Origin: Leptodactylus fallax
Taxonomy: Eukaryota > Chordata > Amphibia > Anura > Leptodactylidae
Assembly: GCA_947044405.1 (NCBI GenBank)
Contig: CAMRHE010000077.1
Coordinates: forward strand, 1,798,001 to 1,862,000
DNA length: 64,000 bases
Reading direction: 5' to 3'
The translations under genes and the position numbers were made by a program. Numbering within the stretch: position 1 is the stretch's first letter; each line of letters begins with the position of its first letter. Below the pieces are notes generated by a model. The model saw nothing but the letters and a program-made list of their open reading frames with translations. It was not told the origin of the DNA and searched no databases. Below are positions 24,089-33,766 of this stretch, piece by piece.

Positions 24089-24667
24089 CAGTCATATGAA
24101 AAAGTTTGGGCACCCCTATTAATCTTAATCATTTTTAGTTCTAAATATTTGGGTGTTTGCAACAGCCATTTCAATTTGATATATCTAATAACTGATGGAC
24201 ACAGTAATATTTCAGGATTGAAATGGGGTTTATTGTACTAACAGAAAATGTGCAATATGCATTAAACCAAAATTTGACTGGTGCAAAAGTATGGGCACCT
24301 CAACAGAAAAGTGACATAAATATTTAGTAGATCCTCCTTTTGCAAAAATAACAGCCTCTAGTCGCTTCCTGTAGCTTTTAATCAGTTCCTGGATCCTGGA
24401 TGAAGGTATTTTTGACCATTCCTCTTTACAAAACAATTCCAGTTCAGTTAAGTTTGATGGTCGCCGAGCATGGACAGCCCGCTTCAAATTATCCCACAGA
24501 TGTTCAATGATATTCAGGTCTGGGGACTGGGATGGCCATTCCAGAACATTGTAATTATTCCTCTGCATGAATGCCTGAGTAGATTTGGAGCTGTGTTTTG
24601 GATCATTGCCTTGCTGAAATATCCATCCCCGGCGTAACTCAAGTAGCGTTGAGAACCACGAGCACGA

Positions 24668-24971
24668 GCAGCGTGCGGAAGTAGCGTGCGGAAGTAGCGG
24701 GAAGAGTCAGCTGTGAGCAGCGTGCGGAGGGGCTTTGCACAGCGGCGAGCAGCGGCAGCGGCCCAGTGCGGCCTGGAGAGAGCTGCCGGCCTACTGCCGG
24801 GTAAAAAGGCCAATCGGCTCCTTGCCAACCACCATGAGTGTGAAGAGTCAGCTGTGAGCAGCGTGCGGAAGTAGCGGGAAGAGTCAGCTGTGAGCAGCGT
24901 GTGGAGGGGCTTTGCACAGCGGCGAGCAGCGGCCCAGTGCGGCCAGGAGAGGGCTGCCGGCCTACTGCCGG
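24668..24971 (+). promoter_or_regulatory. Duplicated GC-rich unit in CR1 5' UTR
   Basis: GTGCGGAAGTAGCGGGAAGA through CTGCCGGCCTACTGCCGGG occurs twice, at about 24686-24801 and 24862-24971, offset by about 176 bases. Short sub-repeats (AGAGTCAGCTGTGAGCAGCG) lie inside. Tandem 5' monomers carry promoter activity in some LINEs. Promoter function here is inference. Confidence 0.6.
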
Positions 24972-25107
24972 GCGGCAGAAGCAGCAAGAAGAAGAGCGGA
25001 GGCGCCCTACAAGGGAAGGAGCCCGGGACACCCAGACCAGAACAGTGGGGCCAGGAGAGAGCTTCACGGCGGTGAGTAGCGGCCCAGCACAGCCAGAAGA
25101 GAGGAAT

Positions 25108-26124
25108 ATGGAAGAGGAGAAAACTCACATGGTAAGCTGCAGCATATGCTATATGTTTACAGATTTGCCTGACCATAAAGACAACTTCACCTGTATGAAA
25201 TGCAAACTAGTGGCCCTTTTAGAAGATAAAGTGCAGAGGTTGGAAGAAAGAATAGAGATGTTGAGAGGCATCAAAGAAAGTGAGGTTTTTATTGATGAAG
25301 CAGAAGCAAGCCTCTTGAATATAGTAAGGAAAGAAAGTATGAGAGAGCCTACAGTGGTGGAGGCTGAAGCAAACCTCCTAAATATAGTAAGGGAAGAATA
25401 CTTGAGTGAACCTACAGAGGCAGATAAATGGATACAGGTGACCAAGAGATGCAAAAGGATCACAAGGCCATCACCACTTACACAGCTAGGTAACCGATAT
25501 GAAACTCTTATGCAGACTGATGAAAACGATAAGAATAATCTATCAGCAAAAGAAGAAACAAAAGTCACCCAGAGACAAGAGGGAGCAACAAGAAATAGCG
25601 TAGCGAGGAAAAAAAGAAGAGTAGTGGTTATGGGCGACTCACTGCTAAGGGGCACAGAGGCAGCTGTCTGCAGGCCAGATTTAACTGCACGAGAAGTATG
25701 CTGCCTCCCAGGAGCAAAAGTTAGGGATGTGGCCGATAGGATTCCATGCCTCTTCAGCTCCAAGGATAACTACCCATTTTTGTTGTTACATGTGGGTACA
25801 AACGACACGGCTAAAAATGATTTACCAACTATTCGTAAAGACTTTGAAAATCTAGGAAAGAAAGTGAAGGAACTGGATGCGCAGGTAGTATTTTCATCAA
25901 TTCTCCCAGTTGATGGTTATGGTATCAGGAGATGGAATAAAATACTAGAGGTAAACAAGTGGCTTCGGCAGTGGTGTAGAGAGCAAGGATTTGGATTTCT
26001 GGACCATGGAGAGAATTACCTCTATGATGGACTCCTTGCTAGAGATGGTATACATCTCACAAAGCCTGGAAAACACATATTTGCCAGAAGACTTGCCACA
26101 CTTATCAGGAGGGCTTTAAACTAG
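25108..26124 (+). CDS. CR1 ORF1 protein: zinc ribbon, coiled coil, SGNH esterase
   Basis: This nucleic-acid-binding accessory protein of a CR1 retrotransposon is 338 residues from the ATG at 25108 (MEEEKTHMVSCSIC). The frame is open from 24901, but upstream codons lie in the repetitive 5' UTR. The N-terminus has two CxxC pairs (CSIC and CMKC, about residues 11-33), then a helical coiled coil (LVALLEDKVQRLEERIEML). The C-terminal half is a GDSL/SGNH hydrolase: block I VVVMGDSLL supplies the Ser, block III HVGTNDT the Asn, and block V DGIHLTKPG the Asp-His pair. A low-complexity linker with two E-A-LLNIVR repeats joins them. No stop or frameshift is seen. ORF2 follows 11 bases downstream in another frame. 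Confidence 0.88.
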   Translation: MEEEKTHMVSCSICYMFTDLPDHKDNFTCMKCKLVALLEDKVQRLEERIEMLRGIKESEVFIDEAEASLLNIVRKESMREPTVVEAEANLLNIVREEYLSEPTEADKWIQVTKRCKRITRPSPLTQLGNRYETLMQTDENDKNNLSAKEETKVTQRQEGATRNSVARKKRRVVVMGDSLLRGTEAAVCRPDLTAREVCCLPGAKVRDVADRIPCLFSSKDNYPFLLLHVGTNDTAKNDLPTIRKDFENLGKKVKELDAQVVFSSILPVDGYGIRRWNKILEVNKWLRQWCREQGFGFLDHGENYLYDGLLARDGIHLTKPGKHIFARRLATLIRRALN

Positions 26125-26135
26125 AAGAGGAGGGG

Positions 26136-29030
26136 ATGGGAAGTAAAAAGAAAGACAAGAACATGCAGCTAAAGGATATACTAAACAAGGTTACTAGATG
26201 TGGTAATGAGGACCTAAGACAGGATACTCAGAAGGAAATTAAGAAAAAGAAAGTACCAGAGCGCAATCTGAAATGTTTTTACACAAATGCGCAAAGCTTG
26301 GGAAATAAACAGGGAGAATTAGAACTGATAATACAGAAGGAAAAATATGATGTCATTGGTATTACAGAAACTTGGTGGAACGATAAGCATGATTGGAATA
26401 TACAGATGGAAGGATACAACTTATTCAAAAAAAATAGAACTAATAAAAGAGGGGGAGGAGTTGCATTGTATGTTAAAAAAGATCACATTTCCACGGAAAT
26501 CACAGTTTTACAAAATGATAACTTATTGGAAAATATTTGGGTAACAATTCAGGGGAAAAACAATGATAAGGACATCATAATAGGGGTTTATTATAGGCCA
26601 CCAGGACAGACAGAAGACAGGGATGAGATTTTTTCACAGCAAATGACCACGCTTTCGAAGAAATTTGAAATTGTTATCATGGGAGACTTTAATTACCCAG
26701 ATATTCATTGGGAAACTCACACAGCTACGAGCAAAGGCTCTATCAAATTTTTATCCTCTCTAGCAGACAACTTCATTGCCCAGTTAGTAGAAAAAAACAC
26801 GAGAGGAACATCCATTCTGGACCTAGTTTTAACTAATAAGGAGGACATGGTTAAGGAATTAAGGGTAGCAGGGACATTGGGATTCAGCGACCATGCTATA
26901 CTCGAGTTTGGGGTTGTAAGAAGAAGAAGACCTGAGAAGACAAAGATTAGAAGGCTCAATTTTAGTAGGGCAGATTTTAGGGGCCTAAAGGTAAAGGTTA
27001 GTAGAATTCCATGGCGAAAATTACTTAAGCACAAAAATGCACATGAGGGGTGGGAAATTTTCCATAGGGAAATCATTAATGCACAGGAACTAACAATACC
27101 TAGAAGCAAGAAAAATGGGAATCACCTAAAAACTCCAGGATGGATGACCAAAAAATTACATAACCTACTAAAAAAGAAAAAGGAAACTTACAACAAGTGG
27201 AAGATGGGAGCTATATCTAAGGGAGAGTATACAGCAGTTTGCAGACTCTGCAAGATAAGCATTAAAAAAGCCAAGGCTGAATACGAATTGAAGCTTGCAA
27301 AAGAAGTTAAGAGTAATGTAAAAGGTTTTTGGGGATATGTTAAGAGCAAAAGAAAAGTGAAGGAAACCATTGGAGTCCTGAAGAACGAAAAGGGTGAAAA
27401 AGTTAACATGGTGGATCAGCAGGTGGAGTTACTGAATTCATATTTTGTATCCGTCTTCTCCCAAGAAATGGATGGAAATATCAACATTAATGGTGATAGT
27501 GATGAGGGGAAAGAGGACTCCAAGCTGATTATAAGCGAAGGTTTGGTAAGAGAACATTTAGCTAAGATTAAGGAAACCAAGTCCCCAGGACCGGATGATT
27601 TACACCCTAGAGTTTTAAAAGAATTAGCAGAGGAAATAACAGAACCCCTTGCAATAATCTTTAATAAGTCATGGGAAACAGGAGTGGTCCCTCTAGATTG
27701 GAAAAGGGCAAATGTGGTCCCCATCTACAAAAAGGGGAATAGGGACGACCCAGGAAATTATAGGCCGGTAAGTCTGACCTCGATAGTAGGAAAAATCTTT
27801 GAACAAATCGTTAAAGAACATTTAATTAGGTACCTGGATGGGAAGGCTTTAATTAATCAGAGCCAGCACGGCTTTATGCCTAATAAATCTTGTCAGACTA
27901 ATCTTATTTCCTTCTATAATAAAGTCACTTAATGGTTGGACCAGGGAAATGCAGTGGACATAGTATATCTTGACTTTAGTAAGGCCTTTGATAAAGTATC
28001 ACATAACTTTCTTATTGAAAAAATGATCAAGTATGGCTTTGATAAAATATCAGTGAGGTGGGTTCACAATTGGCTTAATGATCGGGCACAACGAGTAATT
28101 CTAAATGGCTATACATCAAACTGGTAGAAAGTAAAAAGCGGGGTGCCGCAGGGCTCTGTCCTGGGCCCAGTACTTTTTAATATTTTTATAAATGATCTGG
28201 ATGATGGGGTTAATGGGGAACTAATAAAATTTGCAGATGATACAAAGCTAGGAGGAATGGCCAACACTAGAGAGGAGAGAGAATGCATCCAAAAGGACTT
28301 GGACACACTGGAACAATGGGCTGAGGTGAACAAAATGGTATTCAACAGGGACAAATGCAAAGTTCTACATCTGGGTAACAGAAATGCAAGAAGCATATAT
28401 AGTATGGGAGGAATAGTACTAAGTGAGAGTACAGGGGAAAAGGATCTGGGCATAACAATAGATCGCAAATTCAACATGAGTCAACAGTGCGGTGCGGTGG
28501 CTAAAAAGGCTAATAAAATTCTAGGATGTATCAAGACGAGCATTGAAGCTAGATCAAGAGAGGTAATTATTCCGCTGTACTCTGCCCTGGTCAGACCCCA
28601 CCTGGAATACTGTGTACAGTTCTGGGCTCCTCAGTTTAAGAAAGACACCGATTTATTGGAGCAGGTCCAGAGAAGAGCAACCAAAATGGTGGAAGGTCTA
28701 CAAACCATGTCCTACGAGGAGAGGCTAAAAGAATTGGGACTGCTTAGTTTGCAGAAGAGAAGGCTAAGGGGAGACTTAATAGCGGTATTTAAATATCTGA
28801 AAGGTTGTCACAGTGCAGAGGGATCTACCCTATTCTCATTAGCAGAAGGAAGCACGAGAAGTAATGGGATGAAACTAAGGGGAAGGAGATTCAGATTAGA
28901 CATTAGGAAAAACTTTCTAACAGTAAGGGTAGTGAGGGAGTGGAATAGGCTGCCACGGGAGGTGGTGAGTTCTTCATCAATTGAAATCTTCAAGCGGAAA
29001 CTGGATAGGTATATAGCTGGGATGTTTTAG
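26136..29030 (+). pseudogene. CR1 ORF2 (endonuclease-reverse transcriptase), two nonsense codons
   Basis: The product would nick target DNA and reverse-transcribe the LINE RNA. One continuous frame of 964 codons starts MGSKKKDKNMQL. The APE endonuclease occupies about residues 45-255: YTNAQSL, ITETWW, GDFNYPDIHWE and GFSDHAILEF supply the Asn, Glu, Asp/Asn and Asp-His residues. RT motifs follow: SPGPDDLHPRVL, YRPVSLTS, QHGFMPNKSC, YLDFSKAFDKVSH, GVPQGSVLGPVLF and the catalytic FADDTKLGG. The frame is broken only by TAA at 27930-27932 and TAG at 28125-28127, both inside the RT domain, with no frameshift. The C-terminal domain (PLYSALVRPHLEYCVQFW ... EWNRLPREVV) is complete to the TAG at 29028-29030. 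Confidence 0.92.
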
Positions 29031-30337
29031 GAATTCCTGCTTTGCAGGGGGTTGGACTCGATGGCCCTTGAGGTCCCTTCCAACTCAAACAAACAAACAA
29101 ACTTCAAATTCGTCACTGATTCTTGTACATTATTCTCAAGAATCTGCTGATACTGAGTTGAATCCATGCGAACCTCAACTTTAACAAGATTCCCGGTGCC
29201 GGCATTAGCCACACAGCCCCAAAGCATGATGGAACCTCCACAAAATTTTACAGTGGGTAGCAAGTGTTTTTCTTGGAATGCTGTGTTTTTTTGACGTCAT
29301 GCATAACGCCTTTTTGTATGACCAAACAACTCAATCTTTGTTTCATCAGTCCACAGGACCTTCTTCCAAAATGAAGCTGGCTTGTCCAAATGTGCTTTTG
29401 CATACCTCAGGCGACTCTGTTTGTGGCGTGCTTTCAGAAACGGCTTCTTTCGCATCACTCTCCCATACAGTTTCTCCTTGTGCAAAGTGTGCTGTATTGT
29501 TGACCGATGCACAGTGACACCATCTGCAGCAAGATGATGCTGCAGCTCTTTGGAGGTGGTCTGTGGATTGTCCTTGACTGTTCTCAGCATTCTTCTTCTC
29601 TGCCTTTCTGATATTTTTCTTGGCCTGCCACTTCTGGGCTTAACAAGAACTGTCCCTGTGGTCTTCCATTTCCTTACTATGTTCCTCACAGTGGAAACTG
29701 ACAGGTTAAATCTCTGAGACAACTTTTTGTATCCTTCCCCTGAACAACTATGTTGAACAATCTTTGTTTTCAGATCATTTGAGAGTTGTTTTGAGGAGCC
29801 CATGATGCCACTCTTCAGAGGAGATTCAAAGATTCAAATAGGAGAACAACTTGCAATTGGCCACCTTAAATACCTTTTCTCATGATTGGATACACCTGGC
29901 TATGAAGTTCAAATCTCAGTGAGGTTACAAAACCAATTTTGTGCTTCAGTAAGTCAGTAAAAAGTAGTTAGGAGTATTCAAATCAATAAAATGATAAGGG
30001 TACCCAAATTTTTGCACCGGTCAAATTTTGGTTTAATGCATATTGCACATTTTCTGTTAGTACAATAAACCTCATTTCAATCCTGAAATATTACTGTGTC
30101 CATCAGTTATTAGATATATCAAATTGAAATGGCTGTTGCAAACACCCAAATATTTAGAAATAAAAATGATTAAGATTAATAGGGGTGCCCAAACTTTTTC
30201 ATATGACTGTATCTATTTTGAGTGTGCTGTCCTTTTATGTGTGGTTTCTATGTCCATGATTGGTACTTTATAATATAGGCACACATGTATTTGAAGCTTT
30301 AATTCATTTATTATGCTTTGTTTTACTATATTCATCT

Positions 30338-30785
30338 AAAGGGGTTATGCCACAAATACTATGTATCCTCTATCCGTACAGGATAAATTGATAATCATAG
30401 TGGTCTGACCACTGAGACCCCCAGTGCACCCCCCCTGAGTACGGCTGATGTTTTACCCCTGATGTGAATGCAGTCATGGGAATAGTAGCCGAATCCCTTG
30501 GTGGACGCAGACACACACCCACTCCCATTCACTTCAGTGGGAGCACTGGAAATAGCTGAGTGCTGTACTTCGGCAATCTCCTATGCTCTCATTAAAATGA
30601 ATGGGAGTGGGGGGCATGTCTGCATCCTCCAGACGTTCCCCAGCTTATTCTGTGGCTGTATTCATAAAAAAGGTAAAACACTCCTTGTTCTCAGGATCAT
30701 ACGGGGTCTCAGTGGCAGACCCCAACCGATCAGCAATTTACCTGATGGATAGAGGATAAATATTGTTTGTAGCATAAGCCCTGTA
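30338..30785. mobile_element. TTAA-type MITE (T2-like), complete but diverged
   Basis: The left end is TAAAGGGGTTATGCCACAAA with ATCCTCTATCCGTACAGGAT. The right end is the mirror GGATAGAGGATAAATATTG ... TAGCATAAGCCCTGTAA. CAGACCCC-type blocks are mirrored inside. The TTAA termini have one change each. Confidence 0.7.
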
Positions 30786-30802
30786 ATATGATATAACGGT
30801 TT

Positions 30803-31350
30803 AAAGGGATTGTCCAGGTTAACAATATTGATGGATTTCATTTAGGATAGCTCACTTCTTTCCAGGATCCTAATGCATTGAGACAATGTAGAAAGGTGCT
30901 ACAGCCAAGGTGCTCTGCTCCAAACAAAATACACCACATACATCTGCTCCATATAAGGCAAGAAAAGCGACACTCACCAGAATAAAACCACAGAATCCTT
31001 TATTCAGTGCAGAAACGTTACATCATTGACAGTCAGCGGGCACTATGAATATGCCCCAAATCACATTTTCATACTGATGATCTATCTCCAGGATCCTCTG
31101 TTCTAGTAATAGGAGTAGTGCTGAGGTTCACAGGAATAACTGCTATGCAGTGGATGGGGCTGCAGCGATGCTCCTCTTACATGGATAGGAGCGGTAGTGC
31201 TGCACGCACCGCCCATCCACTAGCAGCTTACACAACCTGGAGACTGCTAGAACAGATGATCTGTGTGGGGACCAGGTGTTGGACCCCGACAGATCACATA
31301 CTGATGACCTATCCTGTGAATAGGTCATCAGTATGAAAATTTGATTTAGG
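30803..31350. mobile_element. TTAA-type MITE, rearranged
   Basis: The start TTAAAGGGATTGTCCAGGTT at 30803 is typical of a left end. The interior from 31070 to 31335 carries the mirrored pair ATACTGATGATCTATCTCCAGGAT / CTATCCTGTGAATAGGTCAT and TGTGTGGGGACCAGGTGTTGGAC. A unique-looking stretch (30890-31040) separates them, so two elements may be involved. Confidence 0.5.
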
Positions 31351-31363
31351 GACAAAAAACCTT

Positions 31364-31640
31364 TTAGGCTAAGCCCGTAGCGGGTGGCAGCGAAAAAGCG
31401 CTGCGGGAAAAAAACGTGGTGGAAACGCATCAGGTTTTTTCCTGCATCGCTTTTCACAGAAAGTACACAGAGGTGTCTTTTGCGGACATTCTACTTCCAT
31501 TATACCTATATGGAAACCGCCAGCAGGTATAACTGACATGCTGTGATTTCCAAAAATGCAACGTTTTTGGAAATCGCAGGATTTACACTGCGCGTATTTT
31601 TCTGCAATGTGTGAATGGGATTCGCTAGCCCCAGCCTTAA
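31364..31640 (+). mobile_element. Foldback MITE with internal deletion
   Basis: It has TAGGCTAAGCCCGTAGCGGG at the left and GCCCCAGCCTTAA at the right. The inner blocks CTTCCATTATACCTATA and GTTTTTGGAAATCGCAG match the longer copy at 51585-51947. The right arm is short by about 70 bases relative to that copy. Confidence 0.65.
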
Positions 31641-31733
31641 GATAGCTACACAGAGGCCTTTCCCTAAGTTCCTATACAACCATTGAGTGTAGTTACAATA
31701 TAACAGAACCCAGTACACAGCCAGAACTTACTA

Positions 31734-32252
31734 AAGCAGGGTTCACACTACCGTTGGATTCCGTTATGAAGGTGTCTGTTAAAAAAAAAACAAAAAAACG
31801 GACACCTATCATAACAGACATTAACGGACACTAAGGGGGTGTTCACATTACCGTTGGTGACCCTCAGTAGTGTCCGTTGCTATTGTCCGTTACAAGATTT
31901 TAGCATCGGACACTAGCTGAACCGTCAGAAATCCGTTAAAATTTCCATTAATTTCAATGCATGTAGGATTTTTTGTCCGCGAAAAAAAAGGACTTCTTAC
32001 GGATTTGGTGTAAACGGACACAATATAAAAACCCATCGAAATGAATGGAAATTTTAACGGATTTCTGACAGTTCAGCTAATGTCCGATGCTAAAATCTTG
32101 TAACGGACAATAGCAACGGACACTACTGACGGTCACCAACGGTAGTGTGAACGCCCCCTTAGTGTCCGTTAATGTCTGTTATGATAGGTATCCGTTCTTT
32201 TTTTAACGGACAACTTCATAACGGAATCCAACGGTAGTGTGAACCCTGCCTA
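31734..32252 (+). mobile_element. Foldback MITE 'CCGTTGGATTCCGTTA', carrying a related insertion
   Basis: The outer arms start GCAGGGTTCACACTACCGTT and end with its mirror GGTAGTGTGAACCCTGCC. They pair almost exactly through CATAACAGACATTAACGGAC on either side of a central TA. At that TA sits a second palindrome (31834-32159). Confidence 0.8.
31834..32159 (+). mobile_element. Foldback MITE inserted in the centre of its relative
   Basis: AGGGGGTGTTCACATTACCG at the left mirrors ACGGTAGTGTGAACGCCCCC at the right. Flanking bases are CAC-TA and TA-GTG, so removing the insert with one TA restores the outer palindrome GGACACTAGTGTCC. The arms mirror around CGCGAAAAAAAAGGAC. Confidence 0.8.
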
Positions 32253-32772
32253 ACTGATGTTAATGTGTCCGTTTTTTTAACTGATCCAAATAATGGTTCA
32301 GTTAAAAAAAACGGACACATTAGCATCAGTTAGTGTCCATTTTTTAACACTGTCCATTTTTTTTTTGCTTTGTTTCTGCTTTCTGAGCATGCGCAGAAAA
32401 AAAACGGACATAAAATAACGGACAGTAACTGATGGCTATCAGTTACTGGACGTTATAAGTCCGTTACCCATAGACTTCAATGTTAAAAAAATAACGGACA
32501 CTTGCTGTCCATCAAGAATCTGTTTTTCCAAACAGACAAAAAAGTCCTGCATGTAGGATTTTTTGCCCACGGAAAAAAAACGGACTTCTGACGGATTGGG
32601 TGTAAACGGACACAAACGGACACTAATGGACACAATATAAAACCCCATTGAAATGAATGGAAATTTTAACGGATTTCTGACGGTTCAGCTAGTGTCCGAT
32701 GCTAAAATCTTGTTATGGACAATAGCTGCGGACACTACTGACGGTCACCAATGGTAGTGTGAACGCCCCTTA
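32253..32772 (+). mobile_element. Partial foldback MITE copies ('ACGGACAC' repeats)
   Basis: A small palindrome (GTGTCCGTTTTTTTAACTGA / TCAGTTAAAAAAAACGGACA) is followed, from about 32545, by a copy of the right half of the 31834-32159 element, ending GGTAGTGTGAACGCCCCTTA. This half is nearly the same as 31965-32161, so it is a second, half-length copy. Confidence 0.65.
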
Positions 32773-33419
32773 AAATGACTGATCATTATATGACTGGTTT
32801 ATAGGAAGGGAACATAAGTAATGGTGTAGTTGGTGGTGGGTTCAGCAGATCACAGTTAAGTACATGAGATAATAACATAACTATTACAAATTCCATGATT
32901 TATCCTCTGTGCAGCCTTGGTGCATTGTTTGAGGGGTGTGGGGGTCAGCAGTTTCTGTTTACATTAACAATCTGTTATGATAAAGTTTGCTGGTAGAAAA
33001 CAGTGATATCTGGGGTCAGATGGCCTAAGTGAGCTTTGAACATCTGCAGAATTGAGCAGACAGTGATTGAGACATGAAGAGGACAGAATGTTTACACATT
33101 ACACAGATCCTCAGATACCCAGTCATTTAACTAGTTAAATGCCTTAACATACTAGCCTCGCCTTAAATGTATAGAAAAAAAAATATAAGACTTAACTCAA
33201 CTCAAAATCTTTAAAAAAAATCAGATGTGACGGCACTTATTAGCAATATTCTATTGAAGTGAGGAGGAATCCCTGCACCAGAGTGCTACTTTACCTGCCC
33301 CTGTTTACAACATTGACTGTTTTCTTGTGCCATAGTCACCAGAATACATTCACATCTGCGTTGGGTTAGTCCGTTTTTCTGATCTGTCGCCACACTAGAA
33401 GAAAAGAAAAGCAGTCCGT
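32773..33419. other. No recognisable feature
   Basis: Unique-looking sequence with a short poly-A patch at about 33175. Confidence 0.5.
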
Positions 33420-33766
33420 CTAAGGCTATGTTCACATCTGCGCCGGATGTCTCTGGTGGAGACTCCATTGCAGTGTCTGACGAAAATTGGCAGACCACTT
33501 TCAGTTTTAAAATGATGAACACCCAACAAACCCCATTATAGACAATGAGGTCCACCAGGCTCCATGTGTAACCTCTATTTTAACCCCTCCAACTCTCCAA
33601 ACAACCTAGCGTAAAGACAGACACAAACGGATCCCAAGGGACCCCAGTGACTATATAGCGTCAGTTATTTGTCATAGGACAAGAAAGTTGGGCTTGCAGA
33701 ACTTTTCGTCAGGGATTTCTGATAGACTCTGCAAAGGACACAAGGTGCAGATATGAACTCAGCCTA
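33420..33766 (+). mobile_element. Foldback MITE, diverged
   Basis: TAAGGCTATGTTCACATCTG and GCAGATATGAACTCAGCCTA are the inverted ends. CCATTATAGACAATGAGG lies in the middle, as in other members. The arms are noticeably diverged. Confidence 0.65.

Larger units (their letters stand above)
24640..29099 (+). mobile_element. Near full-length CR1-clade LINE
   Basis: It is about 4.46 kb, with a GC-rich 5' UTR, two ORFs in one direction and a 3' UTR ending GTTGGACTCGATGGCCCTTG, GGTCCCTTCCAACTC and (AAAC)4. The TTGGACT-GATG-CCTT-AGGTCCCTTCCAACTC block is the signature CR1 3' end. The boundaries follow from the interrupted Tc1, whose sequence stops after GGCGTAACT at 24639 and resumes with AACTTCAAATT at 29100. 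Any target duplication is AACT at most. Confidence 0.93.
24230..29803 (-). pseudogene. Tc1 transposase interrupted by LINE insertion
   Basis: The N-terminal part reads from 29803: MGSSKQLSNDLKTKIVQHS, HTH, linker SGRPRKISERQ, catalytic LWTDETKIELFG. An in-frame TGA follows at 29297-29299, where family members usually have Trp. The same frame resumes (LLPTVKFCGGSIMLWGC) up to TNLKF near 29103, where the LINE begins. Beyond the LINE the C-terminal part continues from about 24630 (RGWIFQQGNDPKHSS) through SPDLNIIEHLWDNLKR. The second catalytic Asp is Gly (QQGNDPKH for the usual QQDNDPKH). The normal stop after STKY is also lost, so the frame reads through to 24230. The protein is therefore dead by four independent changes. 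Confidence 0.9.
24089..30209 (-). mobile_element. Tc1-like transposon split by a CR1 LINE
   Basis: Termini are CAGTCATATGAAAAAGTTTG at 24089 and its exact inverse ending at 30209, with TA on each side (24087-24088, 30210-30211). Subtracting the LINE (about 24640-29099) leaves about 1.66 kb, normal for Tc1. Inverted repeats run well past 100 bases, including TTAATCTTAATCATTTTTA and TGCAATATGCATTAAACC. The nesting shows the Tc1 copy was resident before the CR1 insertion. Confidence 0.93.

Noticed and set aside
24514..25176. 220-codon minus-strand frame through the CR1 5' end
   Set aside because: It runs antisense across the GC-rich repeats and the Tc1/CR1 junction. Its repeated LLTADSSRYFRTLL-type segments only mirror the DNA tandem units.
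25149..25763. 204-codon minus-strand frame
   Set aside because: Antisense shadow of CR1 ORF1, with no motif of its own.
28808..28993. Small minus-strand frame in CR1 ORF2
   Set aside because: Shadow of the C-terminal ORF2 domain.
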